A stretch of 64,000 bases of DNA from Desulfoprunum benzoelyticum (GCF_014201505.1 NZ_JACHEO010000012.1:53704-117703); one strand, 5' to 3'. Counted from the stretch's first letter, positions 25,900-38,343 are shown. Numbers and translations: made by a program. Notes: a model not told the origin generated them from the letters alone.

Positions 25900-26817
25900 T
25901 CAGAGCTGGAGATGTTTCTCAAGGATTTCAGCAAGCAGGGGGGCCACCGAATAGACATCGAGAAGTTCGTCCGAGACGCTGCCGGGATAGGTATCGGAGC
26001 CGATGATCCTGCCGATCGGGCTTGCCTTGAACCGGTCGCGGGAATCTCCCGACAGCACCAGGTGGGTGGCCATGACGACCACATCGGCGGCCCCGGCATC
26101 GAGACAGCGTTGAGCGGTCTGGATAATCGAACCGCCGGTGCGGATCATGTCGTCACAGACCACCGCGGTCCGGCCGCGGACGACGCTGGAGATCTGGCCG
26201 ACGATGGTCCTGTCGGTGTCGAAGCGGTCCTTGTCGGCGGCGGTATGCGGACAGTCGAGCATGCTGGCCAGTCGGGCGATCCGCTTCGAAAAGCCGTAGT
26301 CGGGCGAAACGAGGACAAAATTCTCCAGCCCCATCGACTGGATCTTCTCCACCGCCAGGCTGTCGGTCCAGACATGCTTGGTGCTGATCTCGCCGCCATG
26401 GGCGTGGAGCACCGCCTCGGAATGGAGGTCGACGAAGGCGACGAAATCGGGCCTGGCCTTGAAGATCTGGCGGGTGCGGGTGATCCCCTTCGGGATTTCG
26501 TGCGAATCGGGTTTGGCCCTCTCCATCGTCGAATAGCCGAGATAGGGGATGACGACGTTGATCGAGGCGGCGTTCCAGTACCTCCCCCCTTGGATCAGGT
26601 CCAGCAGCTCCTGGTACGAGTATTCGGTATGGGTGGCGCCGATAATGATCAGGTTCTTGCCGGAGATCGAACGGGGAAAGGCGTGATAGGTCTCGCCGTC
26701 GGCGAATCGCCGCCGCAACATCTCGGAAAAGGGGACATCCAGCCGGGCCGCCACCTTCCGGGCCAGATCGGTCGAGGCCTCGTTGGCCACCAGAATGATA
26801 TCTTCCTTCAGCGACAT
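25900..26817 (-). CDS. Ribose-phosphate pyrophosphokinase family protein (divergent PRPP synthetase)
   Basis: 305 residues with two phosphoribosyltransferase folds. The PRPP-synthase flag region is recognisable (FADGETYHAFP; FVDLHSE; SPDYGFSKR). The PRPP-binding loop reads CDDMIRTGGSI instead of the usual DDIIDTAGT, and the ATP-binding loop also differs from canonical KPRS (MERAKPDSHEIPKG). It therefore belongs to a divergent branch and could make PRPP or be a paralogue with another substrate. It lies 15 bp downstream of leuB, in a probable hisD-rsmG-leuB-prs unit. Confidence 0.82.
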   Translation of the reverse strand: MSLKEDIILVANEASTDLARKVAARLDVPFSEMLRRRFADGETYHAFPRSISGKNLIIIGATHTEYSYQELLDLIQGGRYWNAASINVVIPYLGYSTMERAKPDSHEIPKGITRTRQIFKARPDFVAFVDLHSEAVLHAHGGEISTKHVWTDSLAVEKIQSMGLENFVLVSPDYGFSKRIARLASMLDCPHTAADKDRFDTDRTIVGQISSVVRGRTAVVCDDMIRTGGSIIQTAQRCLDAGAADVVVMATHLVLSGDSRDRFKASPIGRIIGSDTYPGSVSDELLDVYSVAPLLAEILEKHLQL

Positions 26818-26832
26818 CTCCTCCTCCGGGTA

Positions 26833-27987
<1,155 letters not shown>

Positions 27988-28707
27988 TTAACAGATAGCG
28001 CCCGATTTGGCCAGTGCCACGTCATCAGCGGCGGCAAAGACCAGCAGCGCCCGCATGGCGCCGGAAAACGGCAGGGTCGTCTCGCAGACCTGTTCGAGCT
28101 TCAGCCCCAGGGTGGTGATGACGGGATCGGCGGCGGCAATTTCCTCCTGCCATTTCGGCCCCTTCATGCAGATCAGCCTCAGTCCCGGCTGCGCGAACCG
28201 GCCGGCCATCGTCAGAAAGCCGGCAATATCGGCAACGGCTCGACTGGTGGCATGGGTGAAGGGGGCCGTCGACGGCAACTGCCGTTCGTCCTCGATCCGA
28301 CCGGCAACGATCGTCACCCCGGTCACGCCCAGGGTCCGGACGATGTGACGCAGAAACGAGACGCGTTTGAGCCGCGGTTCGACCAGGGTCAGGCGCAGAT
28401 CCGACCGCACCGCCTTGCACGCCAGCCCCGGAAAACCGGCGCCGGTGCCGATATCGAGGAGACGGGCACCGGTCGGCAGCAGGGGCAGCAGGGTCAGCGA
28501 GTCGAGAAAATGGCTCTCGACGATCTGGGCCTCCGGCGTGTTCCTGGCGATCAGGTTGACCTTGCCGCTCCACCGTTGCAGCTCGCGATGGTAGAGGGCC
28601 AGAGCGGCAACGGCCTCGCGGTCGAGTTCCAGCCCCAGCGCCGCCGCCCCCCGGAGCAGGAGATCCGGGAACGCCTCCCCCCGCCCCGGCTCCGTCTTAC
28701 TTCCCAT
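27988..28707 (-). CDS. rsmG: 16S rRNA (guanine527-N7)-methyltransferase RsmG
   Basis: SAM-dependent methyltransferase for G527 of 16S rRNA. The 239-residue protein has the RsmG SAM motif LLDIGTGAGFPGL, the NLIARNTPEAQIVESHFLDS segment, and the SRAVADIAGF and CMKGPKWQEE motifs. It overlaps the end of hisD by 11 bp. It sits away from mnmG/parAB, its usual neighbours. Confidence 0.94.
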   Translation of the reverse strand: MGSKTEPGRGEAFPDLLLRGAAALGLELDREAVAALALYHRELQRWSGKVNLIARNTPEAQIVESHFLDSLTLLPLLPTGARLLDIGTGAGFPGLACKAVRSDLRLTLVEPRLKRVSFLRHIVRTLGVTGVTIVAGRIEDERQLPSTAPFTHATSRAVADIAGFLTMAGRFAQPGLRLICMKGPKWQEEIAAADPVITTLGLKLEQVCETTLPFSGAMRALLVFAAADDVALAKSGAIC

Positions 28708-30010
28708 CGCCGAGCCGGACCGTCACCGAGGCGGCATGGGCGGTCAATCCCTCGAGACCGGCCAAGCGGCGGATATGGTCGGCATCCCGGGCCAGCGCTG
28801 TCCGGGAATAGGAGATGAGCGAGCTCTTCTTGAGGAAGGTGTCGACCCCGAGGGCCGAGGCATAGCGGGCCGTCCCCATCGTCGGCAGGACGTGGTTGGG
28901 GCCGGCGAGATAGTCGCCGGCCGCCTCCGGGGTATGGTGGCCGAGGAAGATGGCGCCGGCGTGCCGGATATGGGGGATCTGGGCCCAGGGATCGGCGATC
29001 ATCAGCTCGAGATGCTCGATGGCGATCGCATTGGCCAGATCGATCGCTTCGGCAAGGTCGGCCGCGACCAGAATGACCCCGCGATCGGCCAGGGACCGGC
29101 GGGCGATCTCCTGCCGCGACAGGGCGGCGAGCTGCCGCTCGAGTTCGGTCGGGACCCGGCCGGCCAGCTCGGCGTCGGTCGTCACCAGCACCGACAGGGC
29201 CTGGGAATCGTGTTCGGCCTGGGCCAGCATGTCGGCGGCAACCGCGGCGGCATCGGCCTCGCCGTCGGCGACGATCAGGACTTCGGACGGCCCGGCGATC
29301 ATGTCGATCCGCACCATCCCCGATACCTGGCTCTTGGCCTCGGCGACATACTGGTTGCCGGGCCCGACAATGACATCGACCCGCGGGATGGTCGCGGTAC
29401 CGAAGGCCAGGGCGGCGATGGCCCAGGCCGACCCGACCTTGTAGATCTCGGTGATGCCGATCTCCTGCGCCGCCACCAGCAGGTGAGGGTTGACCTCACC
29501 CTGTTCGTCCGGCGGCGTCACCATGACCCGTCGGCCAACCCCGGCGATCCCGGCCGGGATGCCGTTCATCAGCACTGACGAGACCAGCGGCGTCGAGCCG
29601 CCCCGCCCGCCCGGGACGTAGAGGCCGGCTGAATCGACGGGACGGACCAGCCGGCCGACGATCGCCCCGTCATCCCGGGTCTGCAGCCAGCTGTCCTCCA
29701 TCTCCCGCTCATGGAAGACGCGGACCCGCTCGATCGCCACCTTCAGGGTGGCAAGAAAATCCGCATCGATCAAGGTGTAGGCGGCCCGCATCTCCGGCTC
29801 CGTCACCCGCAGGCCGGCGCTGGTCATCGCAGGGGCATCGAAACGCCGGCAGTATTCGAGTACCGCCGCATCCCCTTCCGTCCGCACCCGCTGCAGGATC
29901 TCCGCCACGGCAGTGCGGCAGGAGGAATCGGCATCCTGGAACCGATTGAGCAGATTCGAAATCTTTTCCCGGCCCTCCGGACTCGCTGTGGCTACTGGAA
30001 CGATTGACAT
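28697..30010 (-). CDS. hisD: Histidinol dehydrogenase
   Basis: Catalyses the two final NAD-dependent oxidations of L-histidinol to L-histidine. From ATG 30010 the protein has 437 residues, the normal length. It has GLYVPGGRGGSTPL, VGPGNQYVAEAK, DMIAGPSEVLI and the zinc/catalytic HTPEAAGDYLAGPNHVLP region, all conserved. A reading frame open back to 30241 is upstream non-coding DNA. It is the first gene of the hisD-rsmG-leuB-prs run; no other his genes are near. Confidence 0.96.
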   Translation of the reverse strand: MSIVPVATASPEGREKISNLLNRFQDADSSCRTAVAEILQRVRTEGDAAVLEYCRRFDAPAMTSAGLRVTEPEMRAAYTLIDADFLATLKVAIERVRVFHEREMEDSWLQTRDDGAIVGRLVRPVDSAGLYVPGGRGGSTPLVSSVLMNGIPAGIAGVGRRVMVTPPDEQGEVNPHLLVAAQEIGITEIYKVGSAWAIAALAFGTATIPRVDVIVGPGNQYVAEAKSQVSGMVRIDMIAGPSEVLIVADGEADAAAVAADMLAQAEHDSQALSVLVTTDAELAGRVPTELERQLAALSRQEIARRSLADRGVILVAADLAEAIDLANAIAIEHLELMIADPWAQIPHIRHAGAIFLGHHTPEAAGDYLAGPNHVLPTMGTARYASALGVDTFLKKSSLISYSRTALARDADHIRRLAGLEGLTAHAASVTVRLGDGK

Positions 30011-30419
30011 AATGTTTCCATTTCTCTCTGATTGAGGACCGAGGCCCGTTGATAGTGGCGATAATGACGACAGCGGCACATTTTTCCATGACGGCATGTC
30101 GAATACGGCTGGCGAACCCTGGTTCGCGGCAACGCCAGCACGAAAGAAAAGTATATTCAACTTCAAGGCAAGTGGAAATAGAAATCCTCGACCGGTGCCG
30201 ATTGCCGCACTTGCCCGTGTCGACCCGACCTTACCTGGCATGCCGGACCTTTATTTCACCGGCAGAAATGTTTACTGTTTTTCCACTGATGGCCATTTTG
30301 TCTTTTTTATCCTGGAAAAAGACAATATACTGAGTCACTTGGAGGATGATCCGGCCCACCGCCGACCGCGCGGAGATTGCCGCAGCATTCCTGCCTGACA
30401 TTCTTTCTGCGGAGCAATC
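30011..30419. other. 409-bp divergent promoter region between hisD and ahbD
   Basis: No gene was seen. The part from 30260 to 30340 is AT-rich and contains a perfect 10-bp inverted repeat next to a TATACT hexamer (listed separately). It must hold the promoters for hisD (minus) and ahbD-hemE (plus). Confidence 0.5.
30298..30331 (+). promoter_or_regulatory. Perfect inverted repeat overlapping a probable -10 element upstream of ahbD
   Basis: TTGTCTTTTT (30298-30307) and AAAAAGACAA (30316-30325) form perfect 10-bp arms around an 8-nt loop, directly followed by TATACT (30326-30331), a good -10 hexamer. The arrangement suits a repressor operator, or a hairpin near the start of the transcript. It is 89 bp before ahbD. 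Confidence 0.5.
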
Positions 30420-31535
30420 ATGGATTTCGAACCAAAATGGATCGCCTGGGAAATTACCCGCCGCTGCAACCTCCGATGTGTCCATTGTCGTTCCTCTTCC
30501 CTGCTCGAGGCCGGGGATCATCCCGATTTTTCCCTTCACCAGGCCAGACTGGTCCTCGACGACATCGCCTCCTACGCCAGCCCGGTGGTGGTTCTGTCCG
30601 GCGGAGAGCCGCTGCTGCGATCGGACGTTTTCGATATCGCCAGCCATGGAACCGGTCTCGGGCTGCGGATGTGCATGGCGACCAACGGCACCCTGGTGAC
30701 CGAGGCCGTCTGCGACGGGATCAAGGACAGCGGCATCAGGATGGTCTCCCTCAGTCTCGATGGCGCCAGGGCCGAAACTCACGATAATTTCCGCAACCAG
30801 GCCGGAGCATTCGCCGGCACCATGAACGCCATCCGCCTGTTCAACGAGCGCGGCATTCCCTTCCTGGTCAACTCCTCCTTCACCGTCCGCAACCGGGCAG
30901 AGATCCCGGAAATCTACCGGTTGGTCAAGCAGCTCGGCGCCAAGGCCTGGTATATGTTCATGATCGTGCCGACCGGCCGCGGCGAGGACATCATGGACGA
31001 GTTGATCCCGGAGGATATCTACGACGAGATCCTCGACTGGCATTACCGGATGGAGAAGGAGGAAGACGAACTGCTGATGCGGCCGACCTGCGCCCCGCAT
31101 TATTACCGCATCGTCCGCCAGAAGGCGAAGGAGGAGGGCAGCTCTTTCAAGCGCCGGAACCTGCAGTTCTCGACCGGCGGCTCCAAGGGCTGCCTGGCCG
31201 GTCAGCTGATCTGCCTGATCGATGTCGACGGCGAGATTCTGCCCTGCAGTTACTTCCCCAAATCGGCGGGCAATGTGTTTCAAACCCCGTTCAAGGAGAT
31301 CTGGGAGAAATCCGAGCTCTTCCTCCAGCTCCGCGACTTCAAGAGCTACAAGGACAACTGCGGCAGCTGCGAATACGTCGGGGTCTGCGGCGGTTGTCGG
31401 GCCAGGGCCTACGCCATGACCGGCGACTACCTCGCCCAGGAGCCTTTCTGCAGCTATGTCCCGCTGAAACTGCGGCGGCAGGAAGATTCGACGAACCCTG
31501 ACTCCGACCAGCGGCCGGCGTCTCAACGGCCATGA
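30420..31535 (+). CDS. ahbD: Radical SAM/SPASM heme maturase, AhbD type
   Basis: 371-residue radical SAM enzyme. The cluster motif CNLRCVHC begins at residue 16, and the C-terminal SPASM region holds auxiliary-cluster cysteines ([34 protein letters not shown]). The [20 protein letters not shown] opening is typical of AhbD, which decarboxylates the two propionates of Fe-coproporphyrin III to give heme b in sulfate reducers and archaea. The start has GGAG five bases upstream. It lies 19 bp before hemE, supporting a tetrapyrrole role. A related maturase (AhbC/NirJ-like) is the alternative. Confidence 0.82.
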   Translation: MDFEPKWIAWEITRRCNLRCVHCRSSSLLEAGDHPDFSLHQARLVLDDIASYASPVVVLSGGEPLLRSDVFDIASHGTGLGLRMCMATNGTLVTEAVCDGIKDSGIRMVSLSLDGARAETHDNFRNQAGAFAGTMNAIRLFNERGIPFLVNSSFTVRNRAEIPEIYRLVKQLGAKAWYMFMIVPTGRGEDIMDELIPEDIYDEILDWHYRMEKEEDELLMRPTCAPHYYRIVRQKAKEEGSSFKRRNLQFSTGGSKGCLAGQLICLIDVDGEILPCSYFPKSAGNVFQTPFKEIWEKSELFLQLRDFKSYKDNCGSCEYVGVCGGCRARAYAMTGDYLAQEPFCSYVPLKLRRQEDSTNPDSDQRPASQRP

Positions 31536-31554
31536 GCCCACACCGGTGACCACC

Positions 31555-32580
31555 ATGAACGATACCTTTCTCAAGGCCTGCCGCGGCGAGAAGACCGATT
31601 ACACCCCGATCTGGATGATGCGCCAGGCCGGCCGCTATCTCCCCGAATATCAGAAGGTGCGGGGCAATATCTCCTTTCTCGATCTGTGCAAGAATCCGGA
31701 ACTGTGCGTTGAGGTGACCCTGCAGCCGGTGGGTATCCTCGGCATGGACGCGGCCATCCTCTTCTCCGACATCCTCATCCCGATCGAGGCGATGGGGGCC
31801 AGGCTGGAGTTCCACGAAGGACAGGGACCGCTTCTGCCGGACAGAATCAGGACCGGCGCCGCAGTCGATCGGCTGGTCGTCCCCGACCCCGAGGCAACGA
31901 TGCCCTTCGTCATGGAGACCATCCGCCTGCTGCGCCGGGAATTGAAGGTGCCGCTGATCGGCTTCGCCGGCGCCCCCTTCACCTGCGCCACCTACATCAT
32001 CGAGGGCGGCTCGTCGAAGACCTTCTGGGAAACGAAGAAGCTGATGTACACCCAGCCGGAGGTCTTTCACCGCCTGATGGCGAAAATCAGCCGCACCACC
32101 CTGCTCTACCTCCTGGCCCAGGCGCGGGCCGGGGCCCAGGCGCTGCAGCTCTTCGACAGCTGGGCCGGCATCCTCGCCCCCTGCGATTTCGAGCGCTTTG
32201 CTCTCCCCTATGTCCAGGAGATCATCGCCGGCCTGCAGCAGACCGGGCTGCCGATCATCTATTTCGCCAATAACGGGGCGACGCTGCTTGACCTCTCGGT
32301 CTCATCCGGAGCCGATGTCATCGGCCTCGACTGGCGGATCAACATCGGCGAGGCAGTGCGGCGGGTCGGCCGCAGGGCGGTGCAGGGCAACCTCGACCCC
32401 TTCGCCCTGCTGCTGCCGAAGGACGAATTGCGGCGGCGGATCCAGGGCATCCTCGACGGGGCGCAGGAGGCCTTCGGCCATATCTTCAACCTCGGGCACG
32501 GCATCCACCAGTTCACTCCGCCGGAGCAGGCCAGAATCGCCGTCGAAGCGGTGCACGAACTGAGTTGCCGCCGGCCATGA
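31555..32580 (+). CDS. hemE: Uroporphyrinogen decarboxylase
   Basis: Converts uroporphyrinogen III to coproporphyrinogen III. The 341-residue protein has the family N-terminal signature WMMRQAGRYLPEYQ, the FSDILIP segment with the catalytic Asp, GFAGAPFTCATY and the C-terminal FNLGHGI with the active-site His. Start is ATG 31555; an in-frame GTG lies 9 bp upstream. It overlaps the next ORF if that starts at 32577. The pairing with ahbD is notable because the siroheme-dependent Ahb route does not need HemE. Confidence 0.95.
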   Translation: MNDTFLKACRGEKTDYTPIWMMRQAGRYLPEYQKVRGNISFLDLCKNPELCVEVTLQPVGILGMDAAILFSDILIPIEAMGARLEFHEGQGPLLPDRIRTGAAVDRLVVPDPEATMPFVMETIRLLRRELKVPLIGFAGAPFTCATYIIEGGSSKTFWETKKLMYTQPEVFHRLMAKISRTTLLYLLAQARAGAQALQLFDSWAGILAPCDFERFALPYVQEIIAGLQQTGLPIIYFANNGATLLDLSVSSGADVIGLDWRINIGEAVRRVGRRAVQGNLDPFALLLPKDELRRRIQGILDGAQEAFGHIFNLGHGIHQFTPPEQARIAVEAVHELSCRRP

Positions 32581-32600
32581 ACCGCAATCGGGAGACGCAG

Positions 32601-33215
32601 ATGAACATCCCGACCATCGCCCAGTGTGTCGCCTACATGGACGATTTCGCGATGTATGCCAACATCCGCGACCACTCCTTTATGGTGGCGAAGGCGGCCG
32701 CGGCCCTGCTGGAGGGATTGAAGCGGGCGGACAGGGTCGACTCCCCCCTGCCGCCGGATGACCTGGTGATCGCCGGGGCCCTGCTCCATGACATTGCCAA
32801 GACCCTGTGCCTCAAGGAAAATTGCCGTCATGCCGAGGTCGGCCGGGAGATCTGTCGGGATCTCGGCCACCCCGAGATCGGCGAGATCGTCGCCGAGCAC
32901 GTGGTCCTCTCCGATTTTTCCCTCGACCGTTACCGCCGGGGCGCCTTCACCGCCGGCGAACTGGTCTACTATGCCGACAAGCGGGTGCGGCACGATGTCG
33001 TCGTCCCCCTTGCAAGCCGGCTGGACTACATCCTGGAACGATACGGCAACAACGATCCCGAACGGGAACACATGATCGCCACCAACTTCCGACGCTGCCG
33101 GGAACTCGAAACCCACCTCTTCGAATACCTCGACTACCGGCCCGAGGACCTGTCCCGCTTCATCCCCGCGACCCTGGCCACAGCACGGAAAGAACCAGGC
33201 TATACTTCTCTATAG
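32601..33215 (+). CDS. HD-domain hydrolase-like protein
   Basis: 204 residues from ATG 32601, which has GGGAGA at proper spacing; an alternative ATG at 32577 overlaps the hemE stop (ATGA). The HD metal motif is visible: RDHSFMVAKAA, then LLHDIAKT, and a later His in AEHVVLSD. It resembles small HDIG-type phosphohydrolases acting on nucleotides or phosphorylated metabolites. Substrate unknown. It is the third gene of the ahbD-hemE cluster, possibly by coupling alone. Confidence 0.8.
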   Translation: MNIPTIAQCVAYMDDFAMYANIRDHSFMVAKAAAALLEGLKRADRVDSPLPPDDLVIAGALLHDIAKTLCLKENCRHAEVGREICRDLGHPEIGEIVAEHVVLSDFSLDRYRRGAFTAGELVYYADKRVRHDVVVPLASRLDYILERYGNNDPEREHMIATNFRRCRELETHLFEYLDYRPEDLSRFIPATLATARKEPGYTSL

Positions 33216-33285
33216 CTCCAATTTCACTCCATCCTGAGAGCGGCGGCGGAGAAGGTTCGGACCGGACCTTCTCCCGCTCGCGAAT

Positions 33286-33951
33286 CTACATCCCTGTCGT
33301 CAGGAAAAGGGCGATCGATCGAACGAGTGGATGGAGGACGGTTCCGATCACATCCCTGTCGAGCAGTCTGGCTGCGACGAACCAGGCGAGCAGCAGGAAC
33401 GGACTGATCAGACGAACATAGCGCACCGTCTTGTCAAACCCCTCGCCGCCGCGGAAGACCAGGCCCACAATCGATGATCCCGGAAGCGGATAAACGCATA
33501 TCAGACCGTAGATCGCCATCATCAGGTTGACGACAACGACGGACGAGAAGGCCTTGTCCTCGAACCCGAAATTGGTCAGCAGCGCGTAAATGCTGGCGGC
33601 AATGCTGGCCATCATGAAATTGCCCAGGGGGCCGGCAAGCCGGCTCAGCATCAGGTAGAAACGGGGATGTCTGAACTTTGCCGCATCGATCTTGACCTCC
33701 TTGGCCCAGCCGAAACCGGCGACGAAAAAGCAGAGGGTGCCAAGGGGATCGAGATGAAGAAAGGCATTGAATTGGAACCGTTTTCCCCCGCCCGACTGCC
33801 GGTCGCCGAGGAGGGTGGCGGCCAGGCCCTGGCTTTCGGCGCTGACGGTGACGGCGACAAGGGCAGCGACACAGAAGACGGCGATATCCTCCACCGTCGA
33901 TCCGGGAAAGTGCAACAGAAAAGGCACGGGTACGGCAAGCGGTGCAGGCAT
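33286..33951 (-). CDS. M50-family membrane protease homologue lacking the zinc site
   Basis: 221 residues with about five membrane helices and the architecture of small M50 site-2 protease-like proteins (YwhC group). The LGD, LDPLGTL, VAGFGWAKEV and AGPLGNFMM blocks align well. The zinc motif HExxH at this position reads SAESQG, and the third ligand in the usual PPLDG is replaced (LPGSSIVG). Proteolysis is therefore very unlikely and it may be a binding pseudo-protease. It is 98 bp downstream of acsA but separated by a terminator. The gene is uninterrupted, so it is not obviously decaying. Confidence 0.8.
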   Translation of the reverse strand: MPAPLAVPVPFLLHFPGSTVEDIAVFCVAALVAVTVSAESQGLAATLLGDRQSGGGKRFQFNAFLHLDPLGTLCFFVAGFGWAKEVKIDAAKFRHPRFYLMLSRLAGPLGNFMMASIAASIYALLTNFGFEDKAFSSVVVVNLMMAIYGLICVYPLPGSSIVGLVFRGGEGFDKTVRYVRLISPFLLLAWFVAARLLDRDVIGTVLHPLVRSIALFLTTGM

Positions 33952-33973
33952 CGTTCTCTCTTTATGTTTCGAT

Positions 33974-34020
33974 AAAAAAACGGGAGGGCGAAGGCCGCAG
34001 GACTGACCTCCGCCCTCCCA
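33974..34020 (-). terminator. Intrinsic terminator of acsA
   Basis: Read on the minus strand, GGGAGGGCG (34019-34011) pairs with CGCCCTCCC (33990-33982) and is followed by seven T (33980-33974). It lies just after the acsA stop. Confidence 0.88.
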
Positions 34021-34049
34021 ACAGGCAGATATTCAACCGAATATGCCCG

Positions 34050-36086
<2,037 letters not shown>

Positions 36087-36162
36087 GTACGCACTCCTCT
36101 TACGTAATGGATGAACTCTGTGGGCAAGGGTCGGCCGGCTTGGCCTCCCTGCCCGTTATCAA

Positions 36163-37461
36163 TCACGCCACGACAGTCTCACCGTGGTACATCGGTCTTC
36201 TGGTCAATTTAGCGAGTACGACCGCCGAAACCAGCAACGCACCGGAAATATAGAATGCCATATCCAGGCTTCCGGTCAGATCCTTGATGGTACCGCCCAG
36301 ACGGGCCATAAAGAAACCGAGGCCCCAGCCGAGGAAGATCAACCCGTAGTTCATACCGAGGTTTTTCGGGCCATAGAAGTCAGCGGCAAAGGACGGCATC
36401 AACGACAGACCGCCACCGTACTGCCAGTAGGCAATACCAACGGCCAGGAACAGCAGCGGGATGCTGCCGGAGGCCATGATGTACGGCAGCGAAAACAGAC
36501 AGAGGGCCGATATCCCGCAGTTGAGACAGTAGGCGTTGAGCCGGCCGATCTTGTCCGAATAGAAACCGGTGCCGACACGGCCGCTGGCATTGATGAGCCC
36601 GCCGAAGGACACGAGAATCCAGCTGTTGGCGATCAGGAACGGTGAATCCTTCGCCGCTTCCTTGAGAATCTTGCTGGCAAAGGCGATGATCAGAAGACCG
36701 GACTGGGTGGTCAGGATGAACATGACGACCAGGGCGTAGAACTGCCAGGTCTTGACGATCTCTCCCGGTTCCCAGTTGGTGATGGTCGAACCCTTCGTTG
36801 CCACACCTGCGCCGGCAAGGGTCGGCGGGACATAGCCGGCCGGAGGAGTCTTCAGCAGCTGCCCGGCGATGACAACCACCACGGCAAAGAGGGTCCCCAA
36901 GGTCACGAAACTTCCGGTCAGGCCGAAATTCTTGATCAGATAGTTGGCGAGCGGGCCGACATACAGGGCGGCGCCACCATAGCCGCCGACAACGATACCG
37001 GCGATCAGGCCGCGTCGGTGCGGTCCAAACCATTTCAATGCCGCCGGGGTTGGAGCGGCATAACCAATACCCATGCCGATACCGCCGAAAATTCCAAAAC
37101 CGATGATCAGGCCGGTATAACTTTTCATCATCCCGGCGATGATACAGCCTGCGGCAAGGAGAAGACCACCCAGGGTCGCACCGAACTTCGGGCTGATCTT
37201 ATCCTGTATCTTGCCGCCGGGAATCATCAGCAGCGCAAAGATGATAACACAGAGAGAATACGGCGTTGAAGCCTGCGCGTTGGTCAGATAGATCCAACCT
37301 TCATTGAGGCCGGTCATCGGCTGACCGGCTTTTTCCACATCGGTTAGGGCAGTCCCCCACATGCTCCAGGCATAGAGGATGCCCAGACAGAGATTAATTG
37401 CCATTCCGGCAAAAACTGTCACCCACGCTTGCGTTGGTTCTTTTTGCATCGTCTGCCCCAT
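36163..37461 (-). CDS. OFA-family (oxalate/formate antiporter-like) MFS carrier, probable monocarboxylate transporter
   Basis: 432 residues, twelve predicted helices, MFS fold. The N-terminal QAWVTVFAGMAINLCLGILY and TPYSLCVIIFALLMIPGGKIQDK segments are typical of the OFA family. Because the gene directly precedes acsA, acetate or another short monocarboxylate is the likely substrate; oxalate/formate exchange would need oxalate genes, which are absent here. The start ATG 37461 has AAGGAG upstream. An AT-rich leader of about 880 bp lies upstream. Confidence 0.87.
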   Translation of the reverse strand: MGQTMQKEPTQAWVTVFAGMAINLCLGILYAWSMWGTALTDVEKAGQPMTGLNEGWIYLTNAQASTPYSLCVIIFALLMIPGGKIQDKISPKFGATLGGLLLAAGCIIAGMMKSYTGLIIGFGIFGGIGMGIGYAAPTPAALKWFGPHRRGLIAGIVVGGYGGAALYVGPLANYLIKNFGLTGSFVTLGTLFAVVVVIAGQLLKTPPAGYVPPTLAGAGVATKGSTITNWEPGEIVKTWQFYALVVMFILTTQSGLLIIAFASKILKEAAKDSPFLIANSWILVSFGGLINASGRVGTGFYSDKIGRLNAYCLNCGISALCLFSLPYIMASGSIPLLFLAVGIAYWQYGGGLSLMPSFAADFYGPKNLGMNYGLIFLGWGLGFFMARLGGTIKDLTGSLDMAFYISGALLVSAVVLAKLTRRPMYHGETVVA

Positions 37462-38343
37462 TTCCCACTCCTTTTATCGTAAGGTTAAGTTGAAGAGAGC
37501 AAATCAAGCTTCAGGTCCTGCGGTTTTTTATTAATCCACCTCCTTTTTGAGTTATTCCATTTGGCACCTTCGCTTCCCGTCTCAGCCAGAAACAACGCAT
37601 CTATACTTTAAAACCTTGTTATCTTTGATTATTTATTAATTAACCGGCAAGAATGCGGTCCCTTCAGGTCAAGCCCTTGCCTTTACCGGTTTTTTTCTCA
37701 ACCTTTACTGATGGAAAAAGTATTGCTGGGAGAAATCGATTCCGAAAAAGCCCTGATCGAAAGCCATTTCTCCAGTAAATTGGATAACAAACGGATCAGT
37801 CGCAACCCGTGAAGCCAGCTTTATTGTGCTAATACAGCAAAGCGCTTTCAGGAACTGCAAAGATAAGGATGCCGGTCGCCTTTCCTGATGGCAGCCCGGT
37901 TGCACTTATCAATTTTGTAAATGAAGTATATACATCAATTTTACAAATAAAGTGCATTAAGTATTTAGATAAACCATTATTCCATTATTCTCCATTCGTC
38001 AACTATTTTTCTTTAAGAAAAAGTGAGACTAATTCTCAGTTTATCTTTCTCGATGCAACCCGTCCGCTTTATCTGTTGGATGGTATACTTGTAGACCAGG
38101 GCTCACCCGGATGTACTGCCGATCGCCACCGAATCAGTTTGATTGGAACGAAATCGGTCGATCAACTGAGCAAAATAAAAAACTGCGACATGTATATGAA
38201 CACATGGGATTTATTTACTCTTTTCGCCAAACAGGGTATTCTTTCAAAACGTGTTCCGTCCAACCGGCCCAAGCATTCACAACCATTACAAGAACACCCA
38301 GCGATGTCGGCGGTGTCGATTGCACTGCCGCGGAGAGGAAAAA
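37462..38343. other. 882-bp AT-rich intergenic region between the OFA carrier and yqeY
   Basis: Markedly more AT-rich than its surroundings. Open frames at 37705-37905 (minus) and 37869-38396 (plus) show no recognisable protein features and the second would run into yqeY. The interval should contain the promoter of the carrier-acsA operon and that of yqeY. The repeat cluster at 37901-37956 is the only distinct structure. Confidence 0.5.
37901..37956. repeat. Dyad and direct-repeat cluster in AT-rich DNA
   Basis: Two 20-bp direct repeats (37908-37927 and 37934-37953) match at 17 of 20 positions with a 26-bp period. They flank a perfect GTATATAC palindrome (37926-37933), and the whole is bounded by TGCACTT (37901-37907) and its inverse AAGTGCA (37950-37956). 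It looks like a multi-site protein-binding region. Confidence 0.55.
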
